The notes under the pieces were generated by a model, which was given only the letters and a program-made list of their open reading frames with translations, was not told where the DNA came from and searched no databases. Of a stretch of 7,694 nucleotides of DNA, positions 1 through 6,952 are shown in pieces; position 1 is the first letter of the stretch; every line of letters begins with the position of its first letter. The stretch is taken from positions 1 to 7,694 of the forward strand of contig JAITPT010000304.1 of assembly GCA_031289285.1 (NCBI GenBank), read 5' to 3'. A program made the position numbers and the translations under genes. Source of the stretch: Puniceicoccales bacterium. GTDB lineage: Bacteria > Verrucomicrobiota > Verrucomicrobiia > Opitutales > UBA953.

Positions 1-54
1 GCAGTGGTAGGCGGCGAGCGTTTGTTTGTATTTTAGACGTCTGGTTCTGGCCAT
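1..54 (-). CDS. Y1/REP-associated-type transposase, N-terminal fragment cut by window edge
   Basis: Only 18 codons are visible, reading MARTRRLKYKQTLAAYHC from the ATG at 54-52 to the window edge. A basic start followed within about 15 residues by (Y)HC resembles the N-terminus of IS200-like/REP-associated tyrosine (Y1) transposases, whose first conserved strand usually reads YH(V/C) followed by an R. These enzymes nick and rejoin single-stranded DNA at hairpin ends. The context supports the call: two copies of a GGGG-ACAGA-CCCC hairpin lie 45-85 bp upstream, and palindromes of that type commonly accompany such genes. A purine-rich AGGAGC (73-78, minus) is about 18 nt from the ATG, which is farther than usual, so the start is uncertain. 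The catalytic HUH motif and tyrosine would lie outside the window. The call rests on a short stretch plus context; another gene beginning with similar residues cannot be excluded. Confidence 0.55.
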   Translation of the reverse strand, partial: MARTRRLKYKQTLAAYHC

Positions 55-98
55 GCGCGCGAAGATGCCCCCGCTCCTATCTGCTGTCAATCCTCAAT

Positions 99-139
99 CG
101 GGGTCTGTCCCCGAAAAAAAGAAATGGGGTCTGTCCCCA
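99..139. repeat. Two REP-like hairpins in tandem (GGGGTCTGTCCCC)
   Basis: The 13-base word GGGGTCTGTCCCC occurs at 100-112 and again at 126-138, with a 26-bp period. The bases flanking each copy also pair: C...G around the first (99-113) and T...A around the second (125-139). Each therefore folds as a 5-bp stem with a 5-nt loop, and the outer pair has changed in a compensated way. A half copy (TGTGTCCCCC, 147-156) follows, and A-rich runs separate the units. The position upstream of the transposase start fits REP-type sequences mobilised by Y1 enzymes. Read on the minus strand, the second hairpin lies downstream of the GH20 stop codon and is followed by a T-rich run (complement of 114-124). 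It could therefore also act as a Rho-independent terminator for that gene. Confidence 0.75.
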
Positions 140-178
140 AAAAAAATGTGTCCCCCAAAAAGCAAAAAGAGGAGAGCG

Positions 179-2383
179 TTACTGCCTTTTTGCCCAGTCG
201 CGGATTTTGGCGAGATAGGCGATTTCTGCTCGGAAAAACCAATCGCTGTTGTTGGTGGTGGCGGCGAGGTGACTGTGGTTGTTTTGGTCGAGTTTGTAAC
301 TCGGTGGGTTGCTCATAAAACGCGTTTTTGAGTAGATGGTCTCAACTTTTTCGCGGATGGCTGCAAAGGTGTCGCACTCCGCCAAAACCGCTTTGAGCGC
401 AGTGCGTTTTTCGGCACTGTCAGCGGCGGCGGCGTCGTATTTTTCGAGCGCGAGAAGCAAGCGCGGCGCGAACGCAAAAAAGTTGTTCAACGCGTCATAG
501 ACTTCGAGCGTGTAGCGATTGCGGCGGGCCATTGCATAAGCCCACCGGATGTCCGCAGCGGATTTTTTGATGAGCGCGTCGAACTCGTGAGCACGCTTGA
601 GTTTGCTCTGGAAAACCTTGTTCCACTCGCCCGGCTTTTTCGGGTCGGGCAACGCGATTAGCGGCCTCCAACTCGGGGGAGTCCAGCCAGTCGAGCGGCG
701 TTTCACGAACGCGGTTTCCACAAAATCTGCCGCCTGCTCCAGATTGTCTATGAAGTTCACTTCGGGGCGGCTGAGCGACCATTCGCGCCGAGCGTGTGCC
801 GTTTTGAATTGCTCGATGCTCCGCGCTGTCGGGTTCCAGCCATACTCGCCTTGCGCCGCAAACCCACGCTCGACCGTCGGCGTGTGCGCCGAGCTGTCCT
901 CCCAGTTCGTCGTGAGAATGCCTACGAGATTGTTTTCGGCGACGAGCTGCGTGAAGTCGCGGATGTATTTTGCGCGTGAGTTTTCGCGTGGCAAATAGAT
1001 GTCGGCGTTCGTGCTGGCAGAGGTCGCTGCCATTACGCGGAGACCTTTTTCCTTATACCAGTTGAGCACTTTTTTGTGTCCAATATTTGTCGCCGAGGCG
1101 TCGTAATTCCAACGCATATAGACGCAGTTTTTCGGGAATAATTCGATGCTCCTGTCAAGTTTTTTAGTGTTCCATTTTTTTTCGACCTCCGACTGTTTCA
1201 TGTGGTAAATGAAGTCATACGCGCCGGCGTGTTTTAGCGGCATGTCGTCCCAGAAAATCGGCGCACGCCCAACCGTCTCTGCGAAGTCGCAAACTTTTTT
1301 TAGCCAGAACATCTGCAATTCAAAGGCGCTCTTTTTTGTCTGCCGGCAACGCGGACAACTTCCCAGCCCGCCAACCTCGTCGCCGCCAACGTGCAGAAAC
1401 TTGCCATCGGGAAACGCCTCAAGCGCGTCGCGGTAGAGGTCAAATTGCATTTCGTAAGTTTTCGGATTTGTTGGGCAAAACGTCCAATCGCTCTTCGGAT
1501 TTTCGCGCAAATCTTTGTGGTGTTTGAGAATAAAAGCGGCGTGTCCAATGCCTTGCACCAGCGGGCTAATCTCGATGTTCCGCTCCTTCGCATAACGGCT
1601 AATAGCACGAAGTTCCTGCTTGCTAAGTGCTTGCGGCGCAGCAACTTCGGGGCGACGCTCGTAACGCAGCTTGTCCTCAATTTCCCAAATAATGCCGTTG
1701 ATTTTGTAGCGAGCCAGATTGTCAATGAGTTTGTAGTAATAAGCCGTCGTGTCCAAGTGGTGTTTCAAATCAATGTGAATAGCGCGGTAGCCGACAGCAG
1801 GGAAATCGGTGATTTTTACGGCGGGGATTTGGGCAGGGAAGGGCACTTTGGTTTTTGCGTTTATCGGGCCGTCTTGCGCCGTCTCGCGGGCGTCTTCGAT
1901 GAGTTGCGCCAGCGTTTGCAAGCCGTAAAACAAGCCTGCTTGCGCACGAGCCGTAATCACAACGTCAGTGCTCGTAATCTCCAGAACGTAACCTTCCGGC
2001 GACGCTGGGACGCCCTCTGTGGCGAGATGTAGGGCGATGGAGGGTCTTGCGTTGAAGGAGACTTTCTTGAGAGAAGGGGGATGCACTGTGGCGGTAGTGC
2101 GCCGCAAGCCGTCGAGCACCGTTGGCAACGGCGGCACTTTTGCCGCATCTACGGCAATGACCAACCCAAATGCGTCGCTCCCGCTAACATCCAGTGCGGC
2201 ACCGCCGAGCAATTCGACCTTCTGCGGCACCGGCAAAAGTTGGAAATGCGCCGGAAGCACCGCCGCAGCCGCAACCGGCGCATTCGTGCCAGCATTCGCA
2301 GCAGCATTCGCGTCAACCGACGCCCCGCCAACAACCGTAGCAGCCATCAAAGCCACCGCTCCAAAAAAACGTGGAAACAACAT
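179..2383 (-). CDS. Secreted GH20 beta-N-acetylhexosaminidase
   Basis: This 734-residue protein probably removes terminal beta-linked N-acetylhexosamines from glycans outside the cytoplasm. Residues 1 to about 27 form a signal peptide: a hydrophobic core followed by an Ala-rich region with possible cleavage near A27. Residues of about 44-165 match the N-terminal alpha/beta domain of GH20 enzymes (LPVPQ start, GYVLEI, GLFYGLQTLAQL). The catalytic barrel runs from about 190 to 510. It contains HVGGDE at 331-336, whose Asp335-Glu336 are the expected substrate-assisted catalytic pair, plus WDD at 378-380 and NWED at 493-496. The Cys pair C343/C346 (SCPRC) just after the catalytic motif recalls the hexosaminidase-D/GcnA-like branch. 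Residues 540-734 form a helical extension that I cannot assign. The ATG at 2383 is chosen because it directly begins the signal peptide; a GAGGG lies 3 nt upstream, closer than ideal. The gene lies downstream of the HzsA-related gene on the same strand, with repeats between. Substrate preference (chitin, peptidoglycan or host glycans) cannot be read from the sequence. Confidence 0.92.
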   Translation of the reverse strand: MLFPRFFGAVALMAATVVGGASVDANAAANAGTNAPVAAAAVLPAHFQLLPVPQKVELLGGAALDVSGSDAFGLVIAVDAAKVPPLPTVLDGLRRTTATVHPPSLKKVSFNARPSIALHLATEGVPASPEGYVLEITSTDVVITARAQAGLFYGLQTLAQLIEDARETAQDGPINAKTKVPFPAQIPAVKITDFPAVGYRAIHIDLKHHLDTTAYYYKLIDNLARYKINGIIWEIEDKLRYERRPEVAAPQALSKQELRAISRYAKERNIEISPLVQGIGHAAFILKHHKDLRENPKSDWTFCPTNPKTYEMQFDLYRDALEAFPDGKFLHVGGDEVGGLGSCPRCRQTKKSAFELQMFWLKKVCDFAETVGRAPIFWDDMPLKHAGAYDFIYHMKQSEVEKKWNTKKLDRSIELFPKNCVYMRWNYDASATNIGHKKVLNWYKEKGLRVMAATSASTNADIYLPRENSRAKYIRDFTQLVAENNLVGILTTNWEDSSAHTPTVERGFAAQGEYGWNPTARSIEQFKTAHARREWSLSRPEVNFIDNLEQAADFVETAFVKRRSTGWTPPSWRPLIALPDPKKPGEWNKVFQSKLKRAHEFDALIKKSAADIRWAYAMARRNRYTLEVYDALNNFFAFAPRLLLALEKYDAAAADSAEKRTALKAVLAECDTFAAIREKVETIYSKTRFMSNPPSYKLDQNNHSHLAATTNNSDWFFRAEIAYLAKIRDWAKRQ

Positions 2384-2386
2384 AAG

Positions 2387-2391
2387 CCCTC
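2387..2391 (-). promoter_or_regulatory. Candidate ribosome binding site of the GH20 gene, inside repeat DNA
   Basis: On the minus strand GAGGG lies 3 nt before the ATG at 2383. It belongs to the word TGTGAGGGC, which recurs in the neighbouring repeat element (complement of 2549-2557). The translation start signal therefore seems to sit at the edge of a partial repeat copy. The spacing is short, so the strength of the site is uncertain. Confidence 0.4.
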
Positions 2392-2454
2392 ACAGGACAA
2401 ACTGCTCCAAGCGTTGTTCCCGCAAACCTATCCCCTCCAACCGTCGTTTTTAGG
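2387..2454. repeat. Partial second copy of the CCTAAAAACG inverted-repeat element
   Basis: The terminus at 2432-2454 matches 2600-2622 (the end of the complete element) at 22 of 23 positions. Further similarity extends inward: gttc(c/t)cgcaa just before the terminus, then ccctcaca at 2387-2394 versus 2549-2556. The middle is shortened relative to the complete copy. The opposite terminus is absent, because the GH20 coding sequence begins there. It is oriented the same way as the complete copy and separated from it by only five bases (ttaaa). Confidence 0.7.
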
Positions 2455-2469
2455 TTAAACCTAAAAACG
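2445..2469. repeat. Perfect inverted repeat at the junction of two element ends
   Basis: The arms CGTTTTTAGGTT (2445-2456) and AACCTAAAAACG (2458-2469) are exact reverse complements around a single A. The palindrome forms because the outward end of the partial repeat copy abuts the start of the complete copy. As a transcript it could fold into a stem of about 11 bp between the HzsA-related and GH20 genes. It has no classical terminator T-run after the stem on the minus strand. Confidence 0.85.
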
Positions 2470-2622
2470 GCAGTTGAATCGGGTCGTCTTGCGGAATCTG
2501 TTACGGCATCTGCACTTAGTGGCTTTGTTTGACGCACCGACGGGTGCGCCCTCACAAATCCCCTAAGCGCATCTTCCGCAACATGTTCTCGCAATACTTC
2601 CCCTCCAACCGCCGTTTTTAGG
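2460..2622. repeat. 163-bp element with terminal inverted repeats (MITE-like or REPIN-like)
   Basis: The plus-strand left end reads CCTAAAAACGGCAGTTG. The reverse complement of the right end reads CCTAAAAACGGCGGTTG, matching at 16 of 17 positions. The flanks TTAAA (2455-2459) and TTCAA (2623-2627) could be an imperfect 5-bp target duplication. The interior holds a GC-rich hairpin, CGCACC-GACG-GGTGCG, at 2533-2548. No transposase fits in 163 bp, so if the element is mobile it must be moved in trans. A minus-strand frame runs through it (starting with residues like NLKTAVGGEVLREH), but it spans both repeat copies and shows no recognisable domain, so I treat it as non-coding. The element fills the spacer starting two bases before the HzsA-related stop codon and may have inserted within an operon. 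Confidence 0.75.
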
Positions 2623-2623
2623 T

Positions 2624-5332
2624 TCAATCATTCGCGGTGCTTTTTTTGCGCAACTTGGCGAGGACGGCGAGATCGGCGACGGTGAGGGCGTCACGCTTGG
2701 CTTGGTAAAAGTCGTGCTTCGCTTTGTCCTTGGGACTCCAAATGTTTGCCTCGGTGTAGTCGCCGCAAAACGGCACACCCAAGTCAACCCAAGCGGCCAG
2801 CAAGGCCACCTCGCGGGGCGAAATGGTTTTGCAGTGTCCGGCGTCGAGTTTTTTGAAAAGCGCGCTGGTGTTGGAACCGGCTGACCAAGGTTTTTGTATC
2901 GGCGGCGCAGAGGCGGCAGAGACCCAGTTGACTACAGGATGCCTGTCAAGCCCGTTGCCGCCTCGTGCGTGAGTGAGCGAGAGATACGAGCGCGTCCATG
3001 CGCGTCCAGCACCGCCGTCGCGGACGGGCGTGTCACGGAAATCGGGTGGCGCGGCGACGGGTTTTCCGGCGGGCTTGGCACTGGGCTTTGCTGCGGGGGC
3101 ACCGGATTTGGCGGCGAGTGCGGCGGGCGCGGGCGCGGCGGGTTTTTCGCCGACGTGGCAACTGATGCAGTGTTTGTTGAGGATTGGTTGAATGTCTTTG
3201 GGGAAGCTCATGCCGCGGCGGTCTTTTGCGGGCGCGACGGCGAGCGTGGGTGTGCCTGCCAGCGGAACGAGCTTTTGCGCACCTGCGACGAGCGCCTGTT
3301 TGGGGCGGATGATGACGGGCGGCGCGGCGTTCTTTTGTTCGTGACAACCGACGCAAGAGGCGTTCTCGCCGGGCTGCAAAATCGTCCAGCTACGCATCGT
3401 TTGCACCATGCGCCCTTTTTCGTCGAGGAGTATGAAGTAGAGTGTGCGGCGCGAGGGTGCTTTGAAAAACACCGAGCCGTCGGGCCACACTTTGGCATCG
3501 CCGAGGACGGCCTTGACGTCCCACGAGCCGTTGCCGATTGCGATGGGCGTGGAGACCATTGCGCCGCCGCCGGGGCCGTTGTTGCCGTTGGAGTGAATGC
3601 CAGCGGCGCGGAAATCAAGCTCGACGACGCGCAGGGTTTTCACCGTGCCACGTGGGACGCCTTTCATGGCCTCGCCCTCATAGACGTCGAGAATGTGGAA
3701 GGTGCCGTCGTCGCGGGCGTAGTCCACAGTGGAGGCGCGGGCGGCGGGACGTTTGCGCGGGACGAGCGGGACGACGCGCCCGACGGCGATGTCGAGGCGC
3801 GGGACGAGAAGTTCGCGGTTGCCGTCAATGTCTGCCCAGTAGAGTCCGAAGCTCTTGCGGAGGTCGCGTTGGCGCCAGCCGGCGGGATTGTGGGTGACGA
3901 GGAGTTGGCGCGAGTCGAGCGGCCAAGGGTAAGCGAAAAGCGGACCGCCTTGCCCGTAGGCGTCTATGATGACGGGGTCTTTTTTAACGTGTGGGCGCAC
4001 GGGCGCGACGCGGGTGATGCCCTCGGTTTCTTGGCGACCTTTGCCGGGTTGGATGAGGATGAGTTCGCCGGGCTGGCGCGAGTGGTGGCCGGTCGCGATG
4101 GCGAACATGTCTTGCGTGTCGGGGATGGCGCGGGCGTGGATGATGGTGGTCGGGAACCACGAGTTTTCGCCATAGACGGCGGTCTGGCTGGTGCCGTCGG
4201 TGTTCATCTGAAAAAGCGGCTGCGGATACATCTGCGAACGGTCGTTGTATTCCCAGCGCGTGTAGAGGATGCGGTTGTCCCAAGTGAGCGTCGGGTAGTT
4301 ATCGTGAACTTGGTCGAAGGTGAGGCGGTAGATGTTGGCGCCGTCGGCGTCGCAGCGATAGAGGTTGGAAACTTCCGTCCACCAGCAGTCCACGATCTGC
4401 TGGCAACGCGAGGAGTTGAAGAGGATGGAGCCGTCGGCGAGGTAGCAGCCCTCGTAGTCGGCGACACCGAGACCAGTGGTAAGCTGGCGGATTTTTTCGG
4501 GTTGTGGGCGACCGTCGGTGCCGATGGGGATTTCGTAGAGATGGTAGTCGTCGGCGCGGTCAGATTTTTTCCACGAGAAGAGGATGCGTTTGGCGTCGAA
4601 GTCGGCGTCCACGTCGCGGATGACGCCCTCTTTGGAATCGAGGAGAACGGTCTCGCGCCAGAGGCCGTCGGGCGCGAACTCGGCGAAGCAGAGTTTTGCG
4701 CCGGGGACAAAGCTGCGCTCGGCCTGGGCGTCGGAGAGTGCCTCGGTGTAGGCGTAGTGCGAAGCGCCCATGACGAAGTGGCGGGCATAGACGAGACGCG
4801 GCGTTTGCTTGGCGGCAGTGGCGAGACGGGCGGCGCGGCGGCGTAGGCAGAGGCTGCGGTAGTCGCCGATGGCGGTGGAGACGAAGGCGTCGGAAAGCGC
4901 GGACGGCGGCGGCGAGAGCGGCGTTGCGGGCGGCGCGGGTGCTTTTTCGCCGCTGAGTTTTTCGAGGTCGGCGGCGGCTTTGGCGGCGGCGCGGCGGAGA
5001 TTTTCAAACACCTTGTCGTCGGCGAAGACGGTGCGTCCCATCGGGTCGTTGAGGTCTTGGCGGAGCCAGTCGGCGAGAAGCTCGTCGCTTTTCTCGAGGG
5101 CGTTAAAAAGGTTTTCTGGCGAGGCAAGCTCGGCTGCGGTGGGCGCACGCCCAGCGACCTTAGCGAAAAACGCCGCCGAGCGCTCCAGAGTTTTGGCGGG
5201 CGCGACAGCGGGCTTGGCGGCAGGCTTATCTGCGGCGGCGGCGGGAGTGCCGTTTGCGCAAATCAAAGCGAGCGCGGTGAAGATGCCAGCAGAGACGGCG
5301 GGAAGCGCGAAGGGCGCGGTTATTTTTTTCAT
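2624..5332 (-). CDS. Exported HzsA-related di-haem cytochrome with beta-propeller
   Basis: This 902-residue protein resembles the HzsA-related family, large exported proteins named for similarity to the hydrazine synthase alpha subunit. Residues 1-34 are a signal peptide (KK, hydrophobic stretch, AAA). Residues of about 45-125 are helical, and about 190-520 carry repeats typical of a TolB-like propeller (DYEGCYLADGSILFNSSR, NYPTLTWDNRILYTRWEYND). Two c-type haem motifs follow: C660-V-G-C663-H664 in a PGENASCVGCHE context and C722-I-S-C725-H726 after FPKDIQPILNKH. An Ala/Pro/Lys-rich linker spans about 727-763. The end (LSLTHARGG ... VALLAAWVDLGVPFCGDYTEANIW) is typical of this family. Haem attachment implies a periplasmic location. 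Partner subunits HzsB and HzsC are not visible, and hydrazine synthesis is not implied; the real role is unknown. The start at 5332 fits the signal peptide, yet no Shine-Dalgarno sequence precedes it. GH20 lies downstream on the same strand. Confidence 0.88.
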   Translation of the reverse strand: MKKITAPFALPAVSAGIFTALALICANGTPAAAADKPAAKPAVAPAKTLERSAAFFAKVAGRAPTAAELASPENLFNALEKSDELLADWLRQDLNDPMGRTVFADDKVFENLRRAAAKAAADLEKLSGEKAPAPPATPLSPPPSALSDAFVSTAIGDYRSLCLRRRAARLATAAKQTPRLVYARHFVMGASHYAYTEALSDAQAERSFVPGAKLCFAEFAPDGLWRETVLLDSKEGVIRDVDADFDAKRILFSWKKSDRADDYHLYEIPIGTDGRPQPEKIRQLTTGLGVADYEGCYLADGSILFNSSRCQQIVDCWWTEVSNLYRCDADGANIYRLTFDQVHDNYPTLTWDNRILYTRWEYNDRSQMYPQPLFQMNTDGTSQTAVYGENSWFPTTIIHARAIPDTQDMFAIATGHHSRQPGELILIQPGKGRQETEGITRVAPVRPHVKKDPVIIDAYGQGGPLFAYPWPLDSRQLLVTHNPAGWRQRDLRKSFGLYWADIDGNRELLVPRLDIAVGRVVPLVPRKRPAARASTVDYARDDGTFHILDVYEGEAMKGVPRGTVKTLRVVELDFRAAGIHSNGNNGPGGGAMVSTPIAIGNGSWDVKAVLGDAKVWPDGSVFFKAPSRRTLYFILLDEKGRMVQTMRSWTILQPGENASCVGCHEQKNAAPPVIIRPKQALVAGAQKLVPLAGTPTLAVAPAKDRRGMSFPKDIQPILNKHCISCHVGEKPAAPAPAALAAKSGAPAAKPSAKPAGKPVAAPPDFRDTPVRDGGAGRAWTRSYLSLTHARGGNGLDRHPVVNWVSAASAPPIQKPWSAGSNTSALFKKLDAGHCKTISPREVALLAAWVDLGVPFCGDYTEANIWSPKDKAKHDFYQAKRDALTVADLAVLAKLRKKSTAND

Positions 5333-5590
5333 GTGTTATATCGGTGGTGTGTTGTGGAAAACGAATTACGGAATGTGACGGCGGGATGACATTTCCGGCG
5401 GGAAAGGGTTCCCTTGTGTCCCTCGCTATATCTCGGCTGCCGCAAAGTGGTTTTTCCGGCTGCGAAAAATGACTGAGAGGAATGTCTGCTTTTTTTGGGG
5501 TGTGCCAAACGGGTCAAATATCCATTGTGGCGGAAGTGCATGATTTTTCCGGTAGTTATGAGAAAAATCCGCATTCCTCGTTTTGCCTCG
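5333..5590. other. Upstream region of the HzsA-related gene; no gene seen
   Basis: This stretch should carry the promoter of the minus-strand HzsA-related gene, but I find no convincing -35/-10 pair. The 25 bases before the ATG are CA-rich and lack a Shine-Dalgarno motif. Small palindromes are present: GGGAA-AGGG-TTCCC at 5400-5413 and TTTTTC-(7 nt)-GAAAAA at 5451-5469. A minus-strand frame coming from the repeat array crosses it and stops in an ATGA overlap with the HzsA-related start. That frame has no recognisable domain. Confidence 0.5.
5534..5590. repeat. Dispersed repeat module, copy A (leads into the 135-bp array)
   Basis: AAGTGCATGATTT at 5534-5546 is followed by a TC, a TAGTT and a GAGA. 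Then GCCTC precedes the word CTGAATAATTAACCAG at 5592-5607. The same ordered set of words occurs at the right edge of the window (7585 onward), with a longer spacer there. This shows a repeat module larger than the 135-bp unit alone. Confidence 0.7.
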
Positions 5591-5996
5591 CCTGAATAAT
5601 TAACCAGGCTAAAAACTTCGTTTGACATGCTATCAAAAAAGGCACCCGACGAAATTGGAGGCACCCAAGATTTGGAACAGGACACTATCTGTAAGCCATG
5701 ACCTAATACGCCCCGCTTGCTCATGCCTGAATAATTAACCAGACTAAAAACTCCGTTTGACATGCTATCAAAAAAGGCACCCGACGAAATTGGAGACACC
5801 CAAGATTTGGAACAGGACACTATCTGTAAGCCATGACCTAATACGTCCCGCTCGCTCATGCCTGAATAATTAACCAGACTAAAAACTTCGTTTGACATGC
5901 CATCAGAAAAGGCACCCGACGAAATTGGAGGCACCCAAGATTTGGAACGGGGCGCTACCTGTAAGGCATGACCTAATACGCCGCTGCTCGCTCACG
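5591..5996. repeat. Three tandem copies of a 135-bp repeat
   Basis: The copies are 5591-5725, 5726-5860 and 5861-5996, each beginning CCTGAATAATTAACCAG. By eye, copies 1 and 2 differ at five positions, all transitions. Copy 3 is more diverged and has one extra base near its end. The unit is exactly 45 codons, so a minus-strand frame stays open through the array (recurring VFSLVNYSG and VLGHGLQIVSCSKSWV). However, four of the five differences between copies 1 and 2 change the amino acid, which argues against selection for protein. The array lies between the divergently transcribed HzsA-related and aldo/keto reductase genes, ending about 96 bp before the latter. A fourth, truncated unit start lies at 7665-7686. 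Confidence 0.92.
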
Positions 5997-6092
5997 TCGG
6001 GGCTATCTTCGGCATTGTTCTCAGTCAAAAATAGCGAAGAACCTTTGTTTTTTTGCTTTCGTTTCGGAGAGGAAGGCGCAAGTTTTGACGGC

Positions 6093-6938
6093 ATGGCAAT
6101 ACCAGAGATTCCTTTCATCACACTCAACGACGGGCGGCGTATCCCGCAGCTTGGTCTCGGCATGTGGCAAATGCCGGGCGACAAAGTAGCGGGCGCAGTC
6201 GAAGCCGCGCTTGACGCGGGCTACCGCGCTATAGACACGGCGGCGGCCTACTTCAACGAGGGCGAGCTTGGTGCCGCGCTCAAAAACACCGCTGTTCCGC
6301 GCGAACAGCTTTACATCACCACCAAGCTCTGGAATAGCGAGCAGGGTTTCGACGAAACGCTCCGCGCTTTCGACAAGAGCCTCGGCCTCCTCGGTCTCGA
6401 ATACGTGGACCTCTATCTCATTCATTGGCCGTTGCCGATGTTCGACAAATACAGCGACACGTGGAAAGCCCTTGTCCGCCTGCGCGACGAGGGACGTGCG
6501 AAGTCCATCGGCGTCTCCAACTTCAATCCCGACCACCTTGAGCGCATCATCGGCGAGAGCGGCGTGACGCCTGCGGTCAACCAAATCGAGCTGCACCCGT
6601 ATTTCGCGCAACGGGCGGTGCGCGAGTTTCACGCGCAGCGCGGCATCGCCATCGAGTCGTGGAGTCCGCTTGCGCAAGGGCGCGGGTTGTTCGAGGACGC
6701 GACCGTCGCCGCCATCGCGCAGAAGCACGGGCGCACTCCCGCGCAGATTGCTATCCGCTGGCACATTCAGCAGGGGCTGATCGTCATCCCCAAATCGGTG
6801 ACACCCTCGCGTATCCGCGAAAACTTTGCGGTGACAGATTTCTCGCTTGATGCGGATGATGTCGCCGCGCTGGACAAACTTGACAGCGGCAGACGCCTTG
6901 GTCCCGACCCGAAACTTTTGGATTTGCTGCACATATAA
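6093..6938 (+). CDS. Aldo/keto reductase (NADPH-dependent, 2,5-diketogluconate reductase-like)
   Basis: This 281-residue cytoplasmic TIM-barrel oxidoreductase reduces aldehydes or ketones with NAD(P)H. The full catalytic tetrad is visible: Asp48 (GYRAIDTA), Tyr53, Lys78 (ITTKLW) and His111 (LIHWPLP). Other signatures are VSNFNPDHLE (141-150), the NQIELHPY strand (163-170) and the cofactor-binding loop IPKSVTPSRIREN (232-244), whose Lys234 and Arg240 favour NADPH. Length and layout match bacterial family-5-like members such as 2,5-diketo-D-gluconate reductases; the physiological substrate cannot be told. The ATG at 6093 is chosen because the protein then begins with the family-typical strand (IPFITLNDGRRIPQLGLGMW). 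The frame stays open upstream to 5892, but that part reads through repeat DNA. A purine-rich stretch (6066-6076) is about 16 nt from the ATG, so initiation signals are weak. The gene is alone on the plus strand, with repeats on both sides. Confidence 0.95.
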   Translation: MAIPEIPFITLNDGRRIPQLGLGMWQMPGDKVAGAVEAALDAGYRAIDTAAAYFNEGELGAALKNTAVPREQLYITTKLWNSEQGFDETLRAFDKSLGLLGLEYVDLYLIHWPLPMFDKYSDTWKALVRLRDEGRAKSIGVSNFNPDHLERIIGESGVTPAVNQIELHPYFAQRAVREFHAQRGIAIESWSPLAQGRGLFEDATVAAIAQKHGRTPAQIAIRWHIQQGLIVIPKSVTPSRIRENFAVTDFSLDADDVAALDKLDSGRRLGPDPKLLDLLHI

Positions 6939-6939
6939 T

Positions 6940-6952
6940 CCTAAAAACGGCC
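6940..6952. repeat. Solo copy of the CCTAAAAACGGC terminal word after the reductase stop
   Basis: CCTAAAAACGGCC begins two bases after the TAA of the aldo/keto reductase. It is the same terminal word as the inverted repeat of the 163-bp element, and its continuation (CACAGTTG) retains the GTTG after a short insertion. No matching opposite terminus is visible downstream, so this is either a remnant or a short motif with its own role. Confidence 0.6.

Noticed and set aside
2313..2627. A 104-codon minus-strand frame starting inside the HzsA-related stop region
   Set aside because: It runs through both copies of the inverted-repeat element and into the GH20 signal-peptide region, and it starts with TTG. 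The open frame is a property of the repeat.
2894..4846. A 650-codon open frame on the plus strand, opposite the HzsA-related gene
   Set aside because: It is antisense to a gene with clear family motifs and a signal peptide. Its product is low-complexity Gly/Val/Ala/Asp/Glu-rich sequence with no domain, as expected from the complement of a G+C-rich coding frame.
4204..5148. A 314-codon minus-strand frame in another phase of the HzsA-related gene
   Set aside because: Its product is Ser/Pro/Thr/Arg-rich, overlaps the real gene completely and carries no recognisable motif.
2624..5332. True hydrazine synthase (anammox) subunit
   Set aside because: Only the alpha-like architecture is present. No beta or gamma subunit genes or other anammox genes are visible, and the HzsA-related family is widespread in bacteria that do not carry out anammox.
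5333..5500. Sigma-70-type promoter for the HzsA-related gene
   Set aside because: AT-rich hexamers such as TATAAC just before the ATG and TATAGC farther up have no acceptable -35 partner at 16-18 bp spacing, so I do not annotate a promoter.
5591..5996. CRISPR array
   Set aside because: The units are 135 bp, almost identical over their whole length, with no variable spacers, and there are no cas genes.
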